DNA of 64,000 nt from Pseudomonas schmalbachii (GTDB lineage Bacteria > Pseudomonadota > Gammaproteobacteria > Pseudomonadales > Pseudomonadaceae): contig NZ_JAELYA010000004.1 of the NCBI RefSeq assembly GCF_017589465.1, positions 124,001 through 188,000 on the forward strand, given 5' to 3'. A program made the translations under genes and the position numbers. Each line of letters begins with the position of its first letter. Position 1 is the first letter of the stretch. Shown piece after piece: positions 32,897 through 49,178 of this stretch. The notes beneath the pieces are model-generated. The model saw nothing but the letters and a program-made list of their open reading frames with translations. It made no database searches and had not been told where the DNA came from.

Positions 32897-32925
32897 TTGA
32901 CCTGCCGCGGCGTTTTCTCTAGAAT
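32897..32925 (+). promoter_or_regulatory. sigma70 promoter of rpmH-rnpA
   Basis: TTGACC (32897-32902), 17-bp spacer, TAGAAT (32920-32925), 61 bp before the rpmH start. Confidence 0.8.
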
Positions 32926-32986
32926 CGCCCGTCTCTTTAAACGGGGTCACTGCGACCTCAAGTCGTCACTACCCAGGTACTGCATC

Positions 32987-33121
32987 ATGAAACGCACTTT
33001 CCAACCCAGCACCCTCAAGCGCGCTCGCGTCCACGGTTTCCGCGCTCGCATGGCCACCAAGAACGGCCGTCAGGTCCTGTCGCGTCGTCGCGCCAAGGGC
33101 CGCAAGCGTCTGACCGTCTGA
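32987..33121 (+). CDS. rpmH: 50S ribosomal protein L34
   Basis: 44 aa, strongly basic. [20 protein letters not shown] and the C-terminal GRKRLTV are diagnostic. First gene right of oriC, followed after 14 bp by rnpA. Confidence 0.98.
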
Positions 33122-33135
33122 TTTGCCTGACACAG

Positions 33136-33543
33136 GTGGTGAGTCGAGACTTCAGCCGGGATAAGCGTCTACTGACAGCCCGGCACTTCACAGCAGTCTT
33201 CGACTCTCCCACCGCCAAGGTTCCCGGCAAGCACGTCCTGCTGCTGGCGCGCGAAAACGATCTCGATCACCCCCGTCTAGGTCTGGTGATCGGCAAGAAG
33301 AACGTCAAGCTCGCCGTCGAGCGCAACCGCCTCAAACGCATCATCCGCGAGTCGTTCCGTCACCACCAGGAAGCCCTGGCCGGGATGGATATCGTGATCA
33401 TCGCGCGCAGAGGCCTGGGCGACCTGGAGAATCCCGAGCTGCACCAGCAGTTCGGCAAGCTCTGGAAACGCCTGCTGCGCAATCGACCCCGCCCGGAAAC
33501 CGACGGTGAATCCCCGGGAGGGTCCGACAGATCCCATGCGTAA
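33136..33543 (+). CDS. rnpA: Ribonuclease P protein component
   Basis: 135 aa basic protein cofactor of the RNase P ribozyme (tRNA 5' maturation). RNR motif present: [18 protein letters not shown] start at 33136 ([12 protein letters not shown] as in relatives); a second GTG directly follows. The last 8 bp overlap yidD. Confidence 0.96.
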   Translation: MVSRDFSRDKRLLTARHFTAVFDSPTAKVPGKHVLLLARENDLDHPRLGLVIGKKNVKLAVERNRLKRIIRESFRHHQEALAGMDIVIIARRGLGDLENPELHQQFGKLWKRLLRNRPRPETDGESPGGSDRSHA

Positions 33544-33784
33544 ACTGGCGCTACTACTGATCCAGTTTTACCGATACGCCATCAGCCCCATGATGGCCAG
33601 GCACTGTCGCTTCCACCCAAGCTGTTCCTGCTACGCGTATGAAGCCATCGAAAGCCATGGCCTCATGCGCGGCGGCTGGCTGACCCTGCGTCGACTGGGT
33701 CGCTGCCATCCCTGGCATCCCGGTGGCTACGATCCTGTACCGCCCGCCAAATCCAAGCCCTGCCCTTCCTCGATGGCCGAGTAA
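33536..33784 (+). CDS. yidD: Membrane protein insertion efficiency factor YidD
   Basis: 82 aa. The [16 protein letters not shown] and [17 protein letters not shown] blocks are the family signature with the conserved Cys residues. An amphipathic N-terminal helix associates with the inner membrane. ATG at 33536 starts [14 protein letters not shown]. Coupled to rnpA (overlap) and 2 bp from yidC. Confidence 0.95.
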   Translation: MRKLALLLIQFYRYAISPMMARHCRFHPSCSCYAYEAIESHGLMRGGWLTLRRLGRCHPWHPGGYDPVPPAKSKPCPSSMAE

Positions 33785-33786
33785 CC

Positions 33787-35529
33787 ATGGACATTCAACG
33801 CTCGATCCTAATCGTCGCCCTTGCAGTCGTGTCCTATATGCTGGTTCTCCAGTGGAACAAGGACTACGGTCAGCCCGAACTGCCGGCGCAAACCGCTTCC
33901 GTCAGCACCAGCCAGGGACTGCCGGACACTTCGGTGCCCGCTGCCGGCAGTGCCGATGTACCGACCGCACAGGCTTCCAGCCCCGGTCTTCCGAGCGAAC
34001 AAACCGCCGCTGCCACCAGCAGCCAGCTGATCCAGGTGAAAACCGACGTACTCAGCCTGGCGATCGATCCGCGCGGTGGCGACGTCGTCAAACTGGGTCT
34101 GCTGCAGTATCCGCTGCGCCAGGATCGCCCCGACGTACCGTTCCCGCTGTTCGAAAGCGACCAGCAGCGCACCTACCTGGCCCAAAGCGGCCTGACCGGC
34201 GCCAACGGCCCGGACGCCAACCGCGACGGCCGTCCCCTGTACAACAGCGCGCAGCGCAGCTACCAGCTGGCCGACGGCCAGGACCAACTGGTGGTGGACC
34301 TCAGCTACAGCAGCAACGGCGTCAACTACATCAAGCGCTTCACCTTCCATCGCGGCCTGAAGACCGACTGCAGCGAGAAGGAAAAGGCGCAGAAGAAGAT
34401 CGAGTGCATCAACGCCAATGCCTATCAGGTTGGCGTCACCTACCTGATCGACAACCAGAGCGCTCAGCCCTGGACCGGCAACCTGTTCGCCCAGCTCAAG
34501 CGCGACAGCAGCGCCGATCCGTCCTCGACCACCGCGACCGGCGTTTCCACCTACCTCGGTGCAGCCGTCTGGACCCCCGAGAAGCCCTACCTGAAAGTGT
34601 CCCCCAAGGACATGGACAAGGAGCAGTTCAAGGAATCCGTGCAGGGTGGCTGGGTCGCCTGGCTGCAGCACTACTTCGTGACCGCCTGGGTTCCGACCAA
34701 GGGTGAAACCCACCAGGTCATGACCCGCAAGGACAGCCAGGGCAACTACATCGTCGGTTTCACCGGCCCCAACCTGACCGTCGCGCCAGGCAGCAAGACC
34801 GAAACCAGCGCCGTGCTGTATGCCGGTCCCAAGCTGCAGAGCCACCTGAAGGAACTCTCGCCAGGCCTGGAACTGACCGTCGACTATGGCTGGCTGTGGT
34901 TCATCGCCCAACCGATCTTCTGGCTGCTGCAACATATCCACAGCCTGCTCGGTAACTGGGGCTGGTCGATCATCCTGCTGACCGTGGTCATCAAGCTGGC
35001 CTTCTTCCCGCTTTCCGCCGCCAGCTACCGCTCGATGGCACGCATGCGCGCGGTATCGCCGAAGATGCAGGCGATCAAGGAGCAGCACGGCGACGATCGC
35101 CAGAAGATGTCCCAGGCGATGATGGAGCTGTACAAGAAGGAGAAGATCAATCCGCTGGGCGGCTGTCTGCCGATCCTGGTGCAGATGCCGGTATTCCTCT
35201 CCCTCTACTGGGTACTCCTGGAAAGCGTCGAGATGCGCCAGTCCCCGTGGCTGGGCTGGATCACCGACCTCGCGGTGAAGGATCCGTTCTTCATCCTGCC
35301 GATCATCATGGGCGCCACCATGCTGATCCAGCAGATGCTCAACCCGACTCCGCCGGACCCGATGCAGGCCAAGGTGATGAAAATGATGCCGATCATCTTC
35401 ACCTTCTTCTTCCTCTGGTTCCCGGCCGGCCTGGTGCTGTACTGGGTGGTGAACAACGTCTTGTCGATCGCCCAGCAGTGGTACATTACCCGGCAGATCG
35501 AAGGGGCAGCGAGCAAGGCATCGGCCTGA
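33787..35529 (+). CDS. yidC: Membrane protein insertase YidC
   Basis: 580 aa inner-membrane insertase (Oxa1 family). N-terminal transmembrane segment ([18 protein letters not shown]), large periplasmic domain (about residues 60-350), then the five-helix core: [20 protein letters not shown] with the conserved Arg region [36 protein letters not shown], and [20 protein letters not shown]. Basic C-terminus is short. Confidence 0.97.
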   Translation: MDIQRSILIVALAVVSYMLVLQWNKDYGQPELPAQTASVSTSQGLPDTSVPAAGSADVPTAQASSPGLPSEQTAAATSSQLIQVKTDVLSLAIDPRGGDVVKLGLLQYPLRQDRPDVPFPLFESDQQRTYLAQSGLTGANGPDANRDGRPLYNSAQRSYQLADGQDQLVVDLSYSSNGVNYIKRFTFHRGLKTDCSEKEKAQKKIECINANAYQVGVTYLIDNQSAQPWTGNLFAQLKRDSSADPSSTTATGVSTYLGAAVWTPEKPYLKVSPKDMDKEQFKESVQGGWVAWLQHYFVTAWVPTKGETHQVMTRKDSQGNYIVGFTGPNLTVAPGSKTETSAVLYAGPKLQSHLKELSPGLELTVDYGWLWFIAQPIFWLLQHIHSLLGNWGWSIILLTVVIKLAFFPLSAASYRSMARMRAVSPKMQAIKEQHGDDRQKMSQAMMELYKKEKINPLGGCLPILVQMPVFLSLYWVLLESVEMRQSPWLGWITDLAVKDPFFILPIIMGATMLIQQMLNPTPPDPMQAKVMKMMPIIFTFFFLWFPAGLVLYWVVNNVLSIAQQWYITRQIEGAASKASA

Positions 35530-35550
35530 TCGCCCAACCAGCCAAACGTC

Positions 35551-35575
35551 AGAACGCCCCCTCGTGGGGCGTTCT
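35551..35575 (+). terminator. Hairpin between yidC and mnmE
   Basis: AGAACGCCCC-CTCGT-GGGGCGTTCT, a perfect 10-bp stem, without a following T-run. Could be an RNA-stabilising or partial-termination structure. Confidence 0.5.
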
Positions 35576-35593
35576 GCTATCTGGAGTCGCGCA

Positions 35594-36961
35594 ATGAATG
35601 CAGCCCGTGAAACTATCGCCGCTGTAGCCACCGCCCAGGGACGCGGCGGCGTGGGCATCGTCAGGGTATCCGGGCCGCGCGCCCGGGCCATGGCCATCAC
35701 CCTGAGCGGCCGCGAGCCGCAACCCCGGTATGCTCACTACGGCCCCTTCTACGCCGACGACGGCGAGGAGATCGACGAAGGCCTGCTGCTGTTCTTCCCC
35801 GGCCCCAACTCCTTCACCGGCGAAGACGTGCTCGAACTGCAGGGCCATGGCGGCCCGGTGGTGATGGACATGCTGCTGCAGCGCTGCCTCGAACTGGGCG
35901 CGCGCCAGGCCCGTCCGGGAGAGTTCAGCGAGCGCGCCTTCCTCAACGACAAGCTCGACCTCGCCCAGGCCGAGGCGATTGCCGACCTCATCGAGGCCAG
36001 TTCCACCCAGGCCGCACGCAACGCATTGCGTTCGCTGCAGGGCGAATTCTCCCGCCGGGTGCACAGCCTGACCGACAAGCTGATCCAGCTGCGCATGTAC
36101 GTCGAAGCGGCCATCGATTTCCCCGAGGAAGAGATCGACTTTCTCGCCGATGGCCATGTGCTGAGCCAACTCGACGCGGTACACAGCGAGCTGGCGGCAG
36201 TCCTGCGCGAAGCCGGCCAGGGCGCATTGCTGCGCGACGGCATGACGGTGGTCATCGCCGGCAGGCCGAATGCCGGCAAATCCAGCCTGCTGAATGCCCT
36301 CGCCGGGCGCGAAGCCGCCATCGTCACTGACATCGCCGGCACCACGCGGGACGTCCTGCGCGAACATATCCACATCGACGGCATGCCCCTGCGCGTGGTG
36401 GATACCGCCGGATTGCGCAGCACCGACGACCATGTGGAAAAGATCGGCGTGGAACGCGCCCTGAAGGCCATTGGCGAGGCGGACCGCGTGCTGCTGGTGG
36501 TCGACTCCACTGCGCCCGAAGCGAGCGATCCGTTCGCCCTCTGGCCGGAGTTCCTCGACGAGCGGCCGGACCCGGCACGAGTCACCCTGATCCGCAACAA
36601 GGCCGACTTATCCACAAATACTGTCGGCATCGAGGAAAGCGCCGACGGCCACGTCACCCTCAGCCTATCGGCGCGTTCCGGAGATGGCCTGGATCTGCTG
36701 CGCGAACACCTGAAAGCCTGCATGGGCTTCGAACAGACCGCGGAAAGCAGCTTCAGCGCCCGCCGCCGTCACCTGGAAGCCCTGCGCCATGCCGGCGATC
36801 ATCTCGAGCACGGCCGCGCCCAGCTGACCCTCAGCGGCGCCGGCGAACTGCTTGCCGAGGATCTGCGCCTGGCCCAGCAGTCCCTGGGCGAGATCACTGG
36901 CGCCTTCACCCCCGACGATCTCCTCGGTCGCATCTTCTCCAGCTTCTGCATCGGCAAGTGA
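35594..36961 (+). CDS. mnmE: tRNA modification GTPase MnmE
   Basis: 455 aa. With MnmG it installs cmnm5/nm5 on U34 of tRNAs. N-terminal folate-binding domain ([20 protein letters not shown]), helical domain, inserted G domain ([32 protein letters not shown]) and the C-terminal FCIGK with the essential Cys. ATG at 35594. A perfect DnaA box lies at 36608-36616. Confidence 0.97.
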   Translation: MNAARETIAAVATAQGRGGVGIVRVSGPRARAMAITLSGREPQPRYAHYGPFYADDGEEIDEGLLLFFPGPNSFTGEDVLELQGHGGPVVMDMLLQRCLELGARQARPGEFSERAFLNDKLDLAQAEAIADLIEASSTQAARNALRSLQGEFSRRVHSLTDKLIQLRMYVEAAIDFPEEEIDFLADGHVLSQLDAVHSELAAVLREAGQGALLRDGMTVVIAGRPNAGKSSLLNALAGREAAIVTDIAGTTRDVLREHIHIDGMPLRVVDTAGLRSTDDHVEKIGVERALKAIGEADRVLLVVDSTAPEASDPFALWPEFLDERPDPARVTLIRNKADLSTNTVGIEESADGHVTLSLSARSGDGLDLLREHLKACMGFEQTAESSFSARRRHLEALRHAGDHLEHGRAQLTLSGAGELLAEDLRLAQQSLGEITGAFTPDDLLGRIFSSFCIGK

Positions 36962-37448
36962 TTCGTCCACAGGCTGCCTTCGGTCTGTGGATCGCTCCTA
37001 CCTGATTTCTCGCCGCAAAAGAGCCGCCTGACCGGCCTTGGCCGGCCTCCCCTCGCGCTTTTTTCCACACCGCATCAGCACCCGAATAGCCCGCTATTCG
37101 GGCGTTTCAGCGCATCCGCAGATTACTCCACAAGCATTCCTGAGCCCTGTGTAAAACTCACGTATAGCCAGGTACACAACCCGTGCCGTTCTCTGTTGAT
37201 AAAACCACCTGTTGATAAGTACCCAATCAATCCACAGGTTGCAAACCGGCAGTCCCCTGCTTCCGGACATCTTCGCCACAGGGTTTTAAAACGCTGTACA
37301 TCACAAGCAGCAAGGGATACAGAGAACTATCCACAGAAATCATCGACACCATACATAAACACAAGCTCTAAAAAGATTTAAAAAATTCCTTTCTCTATTT
37401 TCTATAGAAGCTTGAAAGCGACACCTGGCTATTTTTTGTCCAGGCGCC
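36962..37448. other. AT-rich intergenic region with DnaA-like boxes (possible second origin-like element)
   Basis: 560-bp gap between mnmE and mnmG without a gene. It holds an inverted repeat TCCACAG (36966) / CTGTGGA (36985), a perfect hairpin CCCGAATAGC-CC-GCTATTCGGG (37081-37102), three one-mismatch DnaA boxes (TGTTGATAA at 37194 and 37210; CTATCCACA at 37327) and an AT-rich run at 37345-37410 (AAAAAGATTTAAAAAATTCC and neighbours). Position upstream of gidA/mnmG recalls the E. coli-type oriC location. Confidence 0.5.
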
Positions 37449-37477
37449 TTCAATCGAAGGGGCTTAGCCCCTATACT
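37449..37477 (+). promoter_or_regulatory. Candidate mnmG promoter
   Basis: TTCAAT (37449-37454), 17-bp spacer, TATACT (37472-37477). The spacer contains a GGGGCTTAGCCCC mini-hairpin. Confidence 0.6.
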
Positions 37478-37522
37478 GTCCGGCTCTCTGATTTCCCTTA
37501 CTCGACAGGCACGAGGTGCGTG

Positions 37523-39414
<1,892 letters not shown>

Positions 39415-39415
<1 letters not shown>

Positions 39416-40065
39416 TGTCCCAGGTAACCCAACGCCATGCCGAGGAGCTCGCGCGTGGCGCGGCGGCGCTCGGCGTACAACTCGATACGATGCGCCAGGA
39501 CCGGCTCCTGGCCTATCTGGATCTGCTGGCCAAATGGAACAAGGCCTACAACCTGACGGCGGTGCGCGATGTCGACGAAATGGTTTCGCGCCACCTGCTC
39601 GACAGCCTGAGCATCGTTCCGCATTTCGTGGCGGCTGGCGGCGAGCGTTGGCTGGATGTCGGCAGCGGTGGCGGCATGCCGGGCATTCCGCTGGCCATCC
39701 TGTTCCCGGAGAAGCAGCTGACCCTGCTCGACAGCAACGGCAAGAAGACTCGCTTCCTGACCCAGGTGAAGCTCGAACTCAAGCTGGATAACCTCGAAGT
39801 TATCCACAGCCGGGTCGAGGCGTTCCAGCCAATGCTGCCGTTCAACGGCATCGTCTCCCGGGCATTCAGCAGTCTCGGGGACTTCTGCAGCTGGACCGGC
39901 CATCTCGGCGACAACGAAACTCGCTGGCTGGCGATGAAAGGCCTGTACCCCGAGGACGAACTGACGGCACTCCCGGAAGAATTCCGGGTCGAAGCCGAGC
40001 ACGCTCTGACGGTTCCAGGTTGCCAAGGCCAGCGCCATCTGCTGATACTGCGCCGCACGGCATGA
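39415..40065 (+). CDS. rsmG: 16S rRNA m7G527 methyltransferase
   Basis: 216 aa SAM-dependent methyltransferase (GidB). Motifs [33 protein letters not shown] (SAM) and [11 protein letters not shown]. Translationally coupled to mnmG (TGATG). Contains a perfect DnaA box at 39800-39808. parA follows after 18 bp. Confidence 0.96.
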
Positions 40066-40083
40066 CGGGGAGTGGGGGAAATC

Positions 40084-40872
40084 ATGGCTAAGGTATTCGC
40101 GATCGCCAATCAGAAGGGCGGCGTGGGCAAGACCACTACCTGCATCAATCTCGCGGCTTCGCTGGTTGCAACCAAGCGCCGCGTACTGCTGATCGACCTC
40201 GATCCACAGGGCAACGCGACCACCGGCAGCGGTGTGGATAAGTTGACCCTGGAGCACTCCATCTACGACGTGCTGACCGGCGAATGCAGCCTGGTCGATG
40301 CGATGCAGTTCTCCGAGCACGGCGGTTATCAACTGCTGCCGTCCAACCGCGACCTCACCGCGGCGGAAGTCGTCCTGCTGGACATGGAGATGAAGGAACA
40401 CCGCCTGCGCCAGGCGCTCGCTCCGGTCCGCGAGAACTACGACTACATCCTCATCGACTGTCCGCCGTCGCTGTCGATGCTGACCGTCAACGCACTGTCC
40501 GCCTCCGACGGCGTGATCATTCCCATGCAGTGCGAGTACTACGCGCTGGAAGGCCTCACCGACCTGATCAACAGCATCCAGCGCATCGGCGAGCGTCTCA
40601 ATCCGGCGCTGAAGATCGAAGGCCTGCTGCGCACCATGTACGACCCGCGCATCAGCCTGACCAACGACGTCAGCAACCAGTTGCAGGAACACTTCGGCGA
40701 CAAGCTCTACACCACGGTGATCCCGCGCAACGTGCGGCTGGCCGAGGCGCCCAGCTTCGGCATGCCGGCGCTGGTCTACGACAAGAACTCCCGCGGTGCC
40801 ATCGCCTACCTGGCGCTGGCCGGCGAACTGGCGCGCCGTCAGCGCGCTTCTCGCAGCACCGCCCCGGCATAA
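40084..40872 (+). CDS. parA: Chromosome partitioning ATPase ParA (Soj)
   Basis: 262 aa Walker-type ATPase that moves ParB-parS complexes. Deviant Walker A KGGVGKTTTCINLAASL near the N-terminus, LLIDLDPQGNATTGSG and ILIDCPPSLSMLTVNAL. ATG at 40084 with GGGGG upstream. A perfect DnaA box lies at 40233-40241. parB starts 17 bp downstream. Confidence 0.96.
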   Translation: MAKVFAIANQKGGVGKTTTCINLAASLVATKRRVLLIDLDPQGNATTGSGVDKLTLEHSIYDVLTGECSLVDAMQFSEHGGYQLLPSNRDLTAAEVVLLDMEMKEHRLRQALAPVRENYDYILIDCPPSLSMLTVNALSASDGVIIPMQCEYYALEGLTDLINSIQRIGERLNPALKIEGLLRTMYDPRISLTNDVSNQLQEHFGDKLYTTVIPRNVRLAEAPSFGMPALVYDKNSRGAIAYLALAGELARRQRASRSTAPA

Positions 40873-40889
40873 GGAACAAGGAACCCCGC

Positions 40890-41762
40890 ATGGCCCTGAA
40901 GAAACGAGGTCTCGGACGCGGGCTGGATGCCCTGCTCAGCGGCTCCAGCGCCGCCGCCCTGCAGGAAGAGGCGGCGCAGGTGGATGCCCGCGAACTCCAG
41001 CACCTGCCACTCGACGTGATCCAGCGCGGCAAGTACCAGCCGCGCCGGGACATGGACCCGCAGGCCCTCGAGGAACTCGCCCTGTCGATCAAGGCGCAGG
41101 GCGTGATGCAGCCCATCGTGGTGCGGCCGATCGACAAGGGTCGCTACGAGATCATCGCCGGCGAGCGCCGCTGGCGCGCCAGCCAGCAGGCCGGCCTGGA
41201 GAAGATTCCGGCGCTGGTGCGCGAAGTCCCCGACGAGGCTGCCATCGCCATGGCGCTGATCGAGAACATCCAGCGCGAGGACCTCAATCCGCTCGAGGAA
41301 GCCAACGCGCTGCAGCGCCTGCAGCAGGAGTTCCAGCTCACCCAGCAGCAGGTAGCCGATGCAGTCGGCAAGTCGCGGGTCAGCATCGCCAACCTGCTGC
41401 GCCTGATCGCCCTGCCCGAGGAAGTGAAGACCCTGCTCTCCCACGGCGACCTGGAAATGGGACATGCCCGTGCGCTGCTGGGTTTGCCGGTCGAAAGGCA
41501 GGTTGAAGGTGCGCGACATGTTGTCGCACGCGGTCTGACTGTGCGGCAGACAGAAGCCCTCGTACGCCACTGGCTGAATGCGGCTGAAGAACCTGTCAGA
41601 ACGGTCAAGAGCGATCCCGACATCAGCCGCCTGGAGCAGCGCCTGGCTGAGCGTCTTGGGGCTCCCGTGCAAATTCGTCATGGCCAGAAGGGCAAGGGCC
41701 AGTTGGTGATCCGCTACAACTCGCTCGACGAGTTGCAAGGGGTTCTCGCTCACATTCGTTGA
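40890..41762 (+). CDS. parB: Chromosome partitioning protein ParB (Spo0J)
   Basis: 290 aa CTPase/DNA clamp that loads at parS. N-terminal RGLGRGLDALLSG, the CTP-binding box with GERRWRASQ and ENIQREDLNPLEEA, the helix-turn-helix (LTQQQVADAVGKSRVSIANL) and a C-terminal dimerisation domain. Target sites in this window are 18751, 28663 and 29293. The ATG at 40890 follows parA by 17 bp; the longer frame is out of phase with parA and not coding. Confidence 0.96.
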   Translation: MALKKRGLGRGLDALLSGSSAAALQEEAAQVDARELQHLPLDVIQRGKYQPRRDMDPQALEELALSIKAQGVMQPIVVRPIDKGRYEIIAGERRWRASQQAGLEKIPALVREVPDEAAIAMALIENIQREDLNPLEEANALQRLQQEFQLTQQQVADAVGKSRVSIANLLRLIALPEEVKTLLSHGDLEMGHARALLGLPVERQVEGARHVVARGLTVRQTEALVRHWLNAAEEPVRTVKSDPDISRLEQRLAERLGAPVQIRHGQKGKGQLVIRYNSLDELQGVLAHIR

Positions 41763-41806
41763 TACAAAGCGGCCTGTAGCGATGGTCGGAAAACACTACC
41801 CGGCGG

Positions 41807-41835
41807 TTGAACGGGTATGTTCCCCCGCCTATACT
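41807..41835 (+). promoter_or_regulatory. sigma70 promoter of the atp operon
   Basis: TTGAAC (41807-41812), 17-bp spacer, TATACT (41830-41835), 78 bp before atpI. Confidence 0.8.
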
Positions 41836-41912
41836 TCGGCGCGCAATTTTGTCGGCACAAAGTATGCCAAGTTATTGATTTGCGAAGCCGACACCAGAGG
41901 ACTGTGAGCCAG

Positions 41913-43206
<1,294 letters not shown>

Positions 43207-43221
43207 TACCTCGGTTCTGAT

Positions 43222-43276
43222 GAACCCCTTTCGCGAGGAAGGGGTTGCCCGAACGGGCGGGAGGGGAAATCCCCTC
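43222..43276 (+). promoter_or_regulatory. Hairpin cluster in the atpB-atpE gap
   Basis: AACCCCTTTC-GCG-aGGAAGGGGTT, then GCCCGAACGGGC and GAGGGGAAATCCCCTC, without T-runs. The largest gap in the operon precedes the subunit needed in highest copy, so an RNA-stability or translation-enhancing role is plausible. Confidence 0.5.
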
Positions 43277-43282
43277 TGCTGA

Positions 43283-43603
<321 letters not shown>

Positions 43604-43652
43604 TTCCCGGCTACCGGGAATTGGACTGACAACGAACGAGCGAGGTGTTGGC

Positions 43653-44123
43653 GTGAACATTAATGCAACTCTGATCGGCCAGGCCATTGCGTTCGCCATC
43701 TTCGTCATCTTCTGCATGAAGTTTGTATGGCCTCCGGTCATCGCGGCTCTGCAGGAGCGTCAGAAGAAGATTGCCGACGGCCTTGATGCTGCCAACCGTG
43801 CGGCTCGCGATCTGGAGCTGGCCCATGAGAAAGCGGGTCAGCAACTGCGCGAAGCCAAGGCACAGGCGGCTGAAATCGTCGAGCAAGCGAAAAAACGCGC
43901 TAACCAGATCGTCGATGAAGCCCGCGAACAGGCCCATGCCGAAGGCGAACGCCTGAAGGCCCAGGCCCAGGCGCAAATCGAACAGGAAATCAACAGCGTC
44001 AAAGACGCCCTGCGTGCCCAAGTGGGTGCCCTGGCTGTCAGCGGTGCCGAGAAGATCCTGGGCGCTTCGATCGACGCCAATGCGCACCAGCAGCTGGTTG
44101 ATCGACTGGCCGCCGAGATCTAA
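43653..44123 (+). CDS. atpF: ATP synthase Fo subunit b
   Basis: 156 aa. One N-terminal membrane helix ([20 protein letters not shown]) and a long Ala/Glu/Lys-rich coiled coil forming the peripheral stalk. GTG start at 43653 behind GAGG gives the standard 156 aa. Confidence 0.96.
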   Translation: MNINATLIGQAIAFAIFVIFCMKFVWPPVIAALQERQKKIADGLDAANRAARDLELAHEKAGQQLREAKAQAAEIVEQAKKRANQIVDEAREQAHAEGERLKAQAQAQIEQEINSVKDALRAQVGALAVSGAEKILGASIDANAHQQLVDRLAAEI

Positions 44124-44134
44124 GCGAGGGCGAT

Positions 44135-44671
44135 ATGGCAGAACTGACCACGTTGGCCCGTCCTTACGCGAAGGCGGCTTTCGAGTACGCGCATGCCCAC
44201 CAGCAACTGGCCGAATGGTCCGTTGCGCTGGGCGTGGTGGCCGCAGTGTCGCAGGACGACACCGTGCGCCAGCTGCTCAAAGAGCCTCAGCTGACCGCGG
44301 CGACCAAGGCTGAAAGCCTGATCGAGGTTTGTGGCGACAAGCTCATCGCTTCGTCCCAGAACTTCATCCGGACAGTGGCTGAAAACAAACGGCTCGACCT
44401 GCTGCCGACCATCACCGAGATGTTCGAACAGCTGAAGGCCGAGCAGGAAAAACTGGTTGAGGTCGAGGTCACTAGCGCCTTCGCCCTGAGCCAGGAACAG
44501 CAGGACAAACTCGCCAAGGCCCTCAGCGCCCGGCTCAGTCGCGAAGTGCGGCTACATGCGTCGGAAGACGCGAGCCTGATCGGCGGCGTGGTGATCCGCG
44601 CCGGTGACTTGGTAATCGATGGCTCGGTTAGCGGCAAGCTCGCGAAACTGGCCGAAGCGTTGAAATCTTGA
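44135..44671 (+). CDS. atpH: ATP synthase F1 subunit delta
   Basis: 178 aa. [19 protein letters not shown] at the N-terminus and the C-terminal signature [20 protein letters not shown]. Links stalk b to the F1 head. Confidence 0.96.
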   Translation: MAELTTLARPYAKAAFEYAHAHQQLAEWSVALGVVAAVSQDDTVRQLLKEPQLTAATKAESLIEVCGDKLIASSQNFIRTVAENKRLDLLPTITEMFEQLKAEQEKLVEVEVTSAFALSQEQQDKLAKALSARLSREVRLHASEDASLIGGVVIRAGDLVIDGSVSGKLAKLAEALKS

Positions 44672-44689
44672 GTTTGAAGGGGCAGCGGC

Positions 44690-46234
<1,545 letters not shown>

Positions 46235-46286
46235 GCCGCAGCGGGGGCCTTCACAGGCCCCCGCCTGCTAACCCGATAGGTGTCAA

Positions 46287-47147
46287 ATGGCAGGCGCAAA
46301 AGAGATTCGCAGCAAGATTGCGAGCATCAAAAGCACGCAAAAGATCACCAATGCCATGAACAAGGTGGCGACCAGCAAGATGCGCAAGGCTCAAGCGCGC
46401 ATGGCTGCTGGCCGTCCCTATGCCGAGCGCATTCGTCAGGTGATCGGCCATCTGGCCAACGCCAACCCGGAGTATCGCCATCCGTTCATGGTCGAGCGCG
46501 AAGTCAAGCGCGTCGGCTATATCGTGGTGAGTTCCGACCGTGGCCTGGCCGGCGGCCTGAACATCAACCTGTTCAAGGCGCTCGTGAAAGACATGAGTGC
46601 CAAGCGCGAGCAAGGCGTGGACATCGATCTGTGCGTGATCGGTTCGAAAGGTGCGTCCTTCTTCAAGAACTATGGCGGCAACGTAGTCGCAGCCATCAGT
46701 CACCTTGGCGAGGAGCCGTCGATCAACGACCTGATCGGTAGCGTGAAGGTCATGCTCGACGCATACCTGGACGGCCGTATCGACCGCCTGTATGTGGTTT
46801 CCAACAAGTTCGTCAACACCATGACGCAGAAGCCGACCGTGGAACAGCTGGTTCCGCTGGTGGCCGATGACAACGCGGACCTGAAGCATCACTGGGACTA
46901 CCTCTACGAACCCGATGCCAAGGCCCTTCTGGATGGCCTGCTGGTTCGCTACGTGGAATCCCAGGTTTACCAGGCCGTGGTTGAGAACAACGCCTGTGAG
47001 CAGGCGGCCCGGATGATTGCAATGAAGAACGCTACCGACAACGCCGGCGAGCTGATCAGCGAACTGCAGCTGATCTACAACAAGGCGCGTCAGGCGGCGA
47101 TCACCCAGGAAATCTCGGAAATCGTCGGCGGCGCTGCCGCGGTGTAA
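46287..47147 (+). CDS. atpG: ATP synthase F1 subunit gamma
   Basis: 286 aa central rotor shaft. Starts [20 protein letters not shown] and ends with the signature helix [15 protein letters not shown]. Upstream GGGGGCC hairpin-like sequence marks the atpA-atpG gap. Confidence 0.97.
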   Translation: MAGAKEIRSKIASIKSTQKITNAMNKVATSKMRKAQARMAAGRPYAERIRQVIGHLANANPEYRHPFMVEREVKRVGYIVVSSDRGLAGGLNINLFKALVKDMSAKREQGVDIDLCVIGSKGASFFKNYGGNVVAAISHLGEEPSINDLIGSVKVMLDAYLDGRIDRLYVVSNKFVNTMTQKPTVEQLVPLVADDNADLKHHWDYLYEPDAKALLDGLLVRYVESQVYQAVVENNACEQAARMIAMKNATDNAGELISELQLIYNKARQAAITQEISEIVGGAAAV

Positions 47148-48554
<1,407 letters not shown>

Positions 48555-48635
48555 TCCCTGCGCCCGGCAACGGGCGCTTACCAGGCCGCATGAAGCCTTC
48601 GGGCTTCCATGTGGCCGGTTACGAGAGGCAAGGGT

Positions 48636-49052
48636 ATGGCTATTACAGTCCACTGCGACATCGTCAGCGCCGAAGGGGAAATCTTCTCCGGTCTGGTCGA
48701 GCTGGTCGTTGCGCACGGCTCCCTTGGTGATCTGGGTATCGCCATGGGCCACGCGCCGCTGCTCACCGAGCTGAAGCCGGGTCCGATCCGTCTGGTCAAG
48801 CAGGGTGGCGAGCAAGAGGTGTTCTACATCTCCGGTGGCTTCCTGGAAGTCCAGCCGAACATGGTGAAGGTTCTCGCCGACACCGTGATTCGCGCCAGCG
48901 ACCTCGACGAAGCGGCTGCCCAGACCGCCCTGAAGGAAGCCGAGAAGGCTCTGAGCCACAAGGGCTCCGAGTTCGACTACGGCTCCGCTGCAGCCCGTCT
49001 GGCCGAAGCCGCAGCCCAGCTGCGTACCGTCCAGCAGATCCGCAGGAAGTAA
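48636..49052 (+). CDS. atpC: ATP synthase F1 subunit epsilon
   Basis: 138 aa. N-terminal beta-sandwich ([36 protein letters not shown]) and a C-terminal helical hairpin that can inhibit ATPase. ATG at 48636 with GAGAGG upstream. Last gene of the atp operon. Confidence 0.96.
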   Translation: MAITVHCDIVSAEGEIFSGLVELVVAHGSLGDLGIAMGHAPLLTELKPGPIRLVKQGGEQEVFYISGGFLEVQPNMVKVLADTVIRASDLDEAAAQTALKEAEKALSHKGSEFDYGSAAARLAEAAAQLRTVQQIRRK

Positions 49053-49098
49053 GCGGCTGAGTCGGCGCGGAAGCCCGAGGGCTTCAGCGACAAATTGG

Positions 49099-49131
49099 AA
49101 AAGGGTAGCCTTGGCTACCCTTTTTCTTTTT
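49099..49131 (+). terminator. Terminator of the atp operon
   Basis: AAAAGGGTAGCC-TT-GGCTACCCTTTTT followed by CTTTTT. Strong intrinsic terminator. Confidence 0.92.
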
Positions 49132-49178
49132 CCACTTCGCGGGTTTTCCCGTACATACCAGGAACGGTCCTTTTCCCC

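Noticed and set aside
33808..35700. 630-codon open frame antisense to yidC
   Set aside because: yidC is unmistakable; the frame is a GC-rich mirror.
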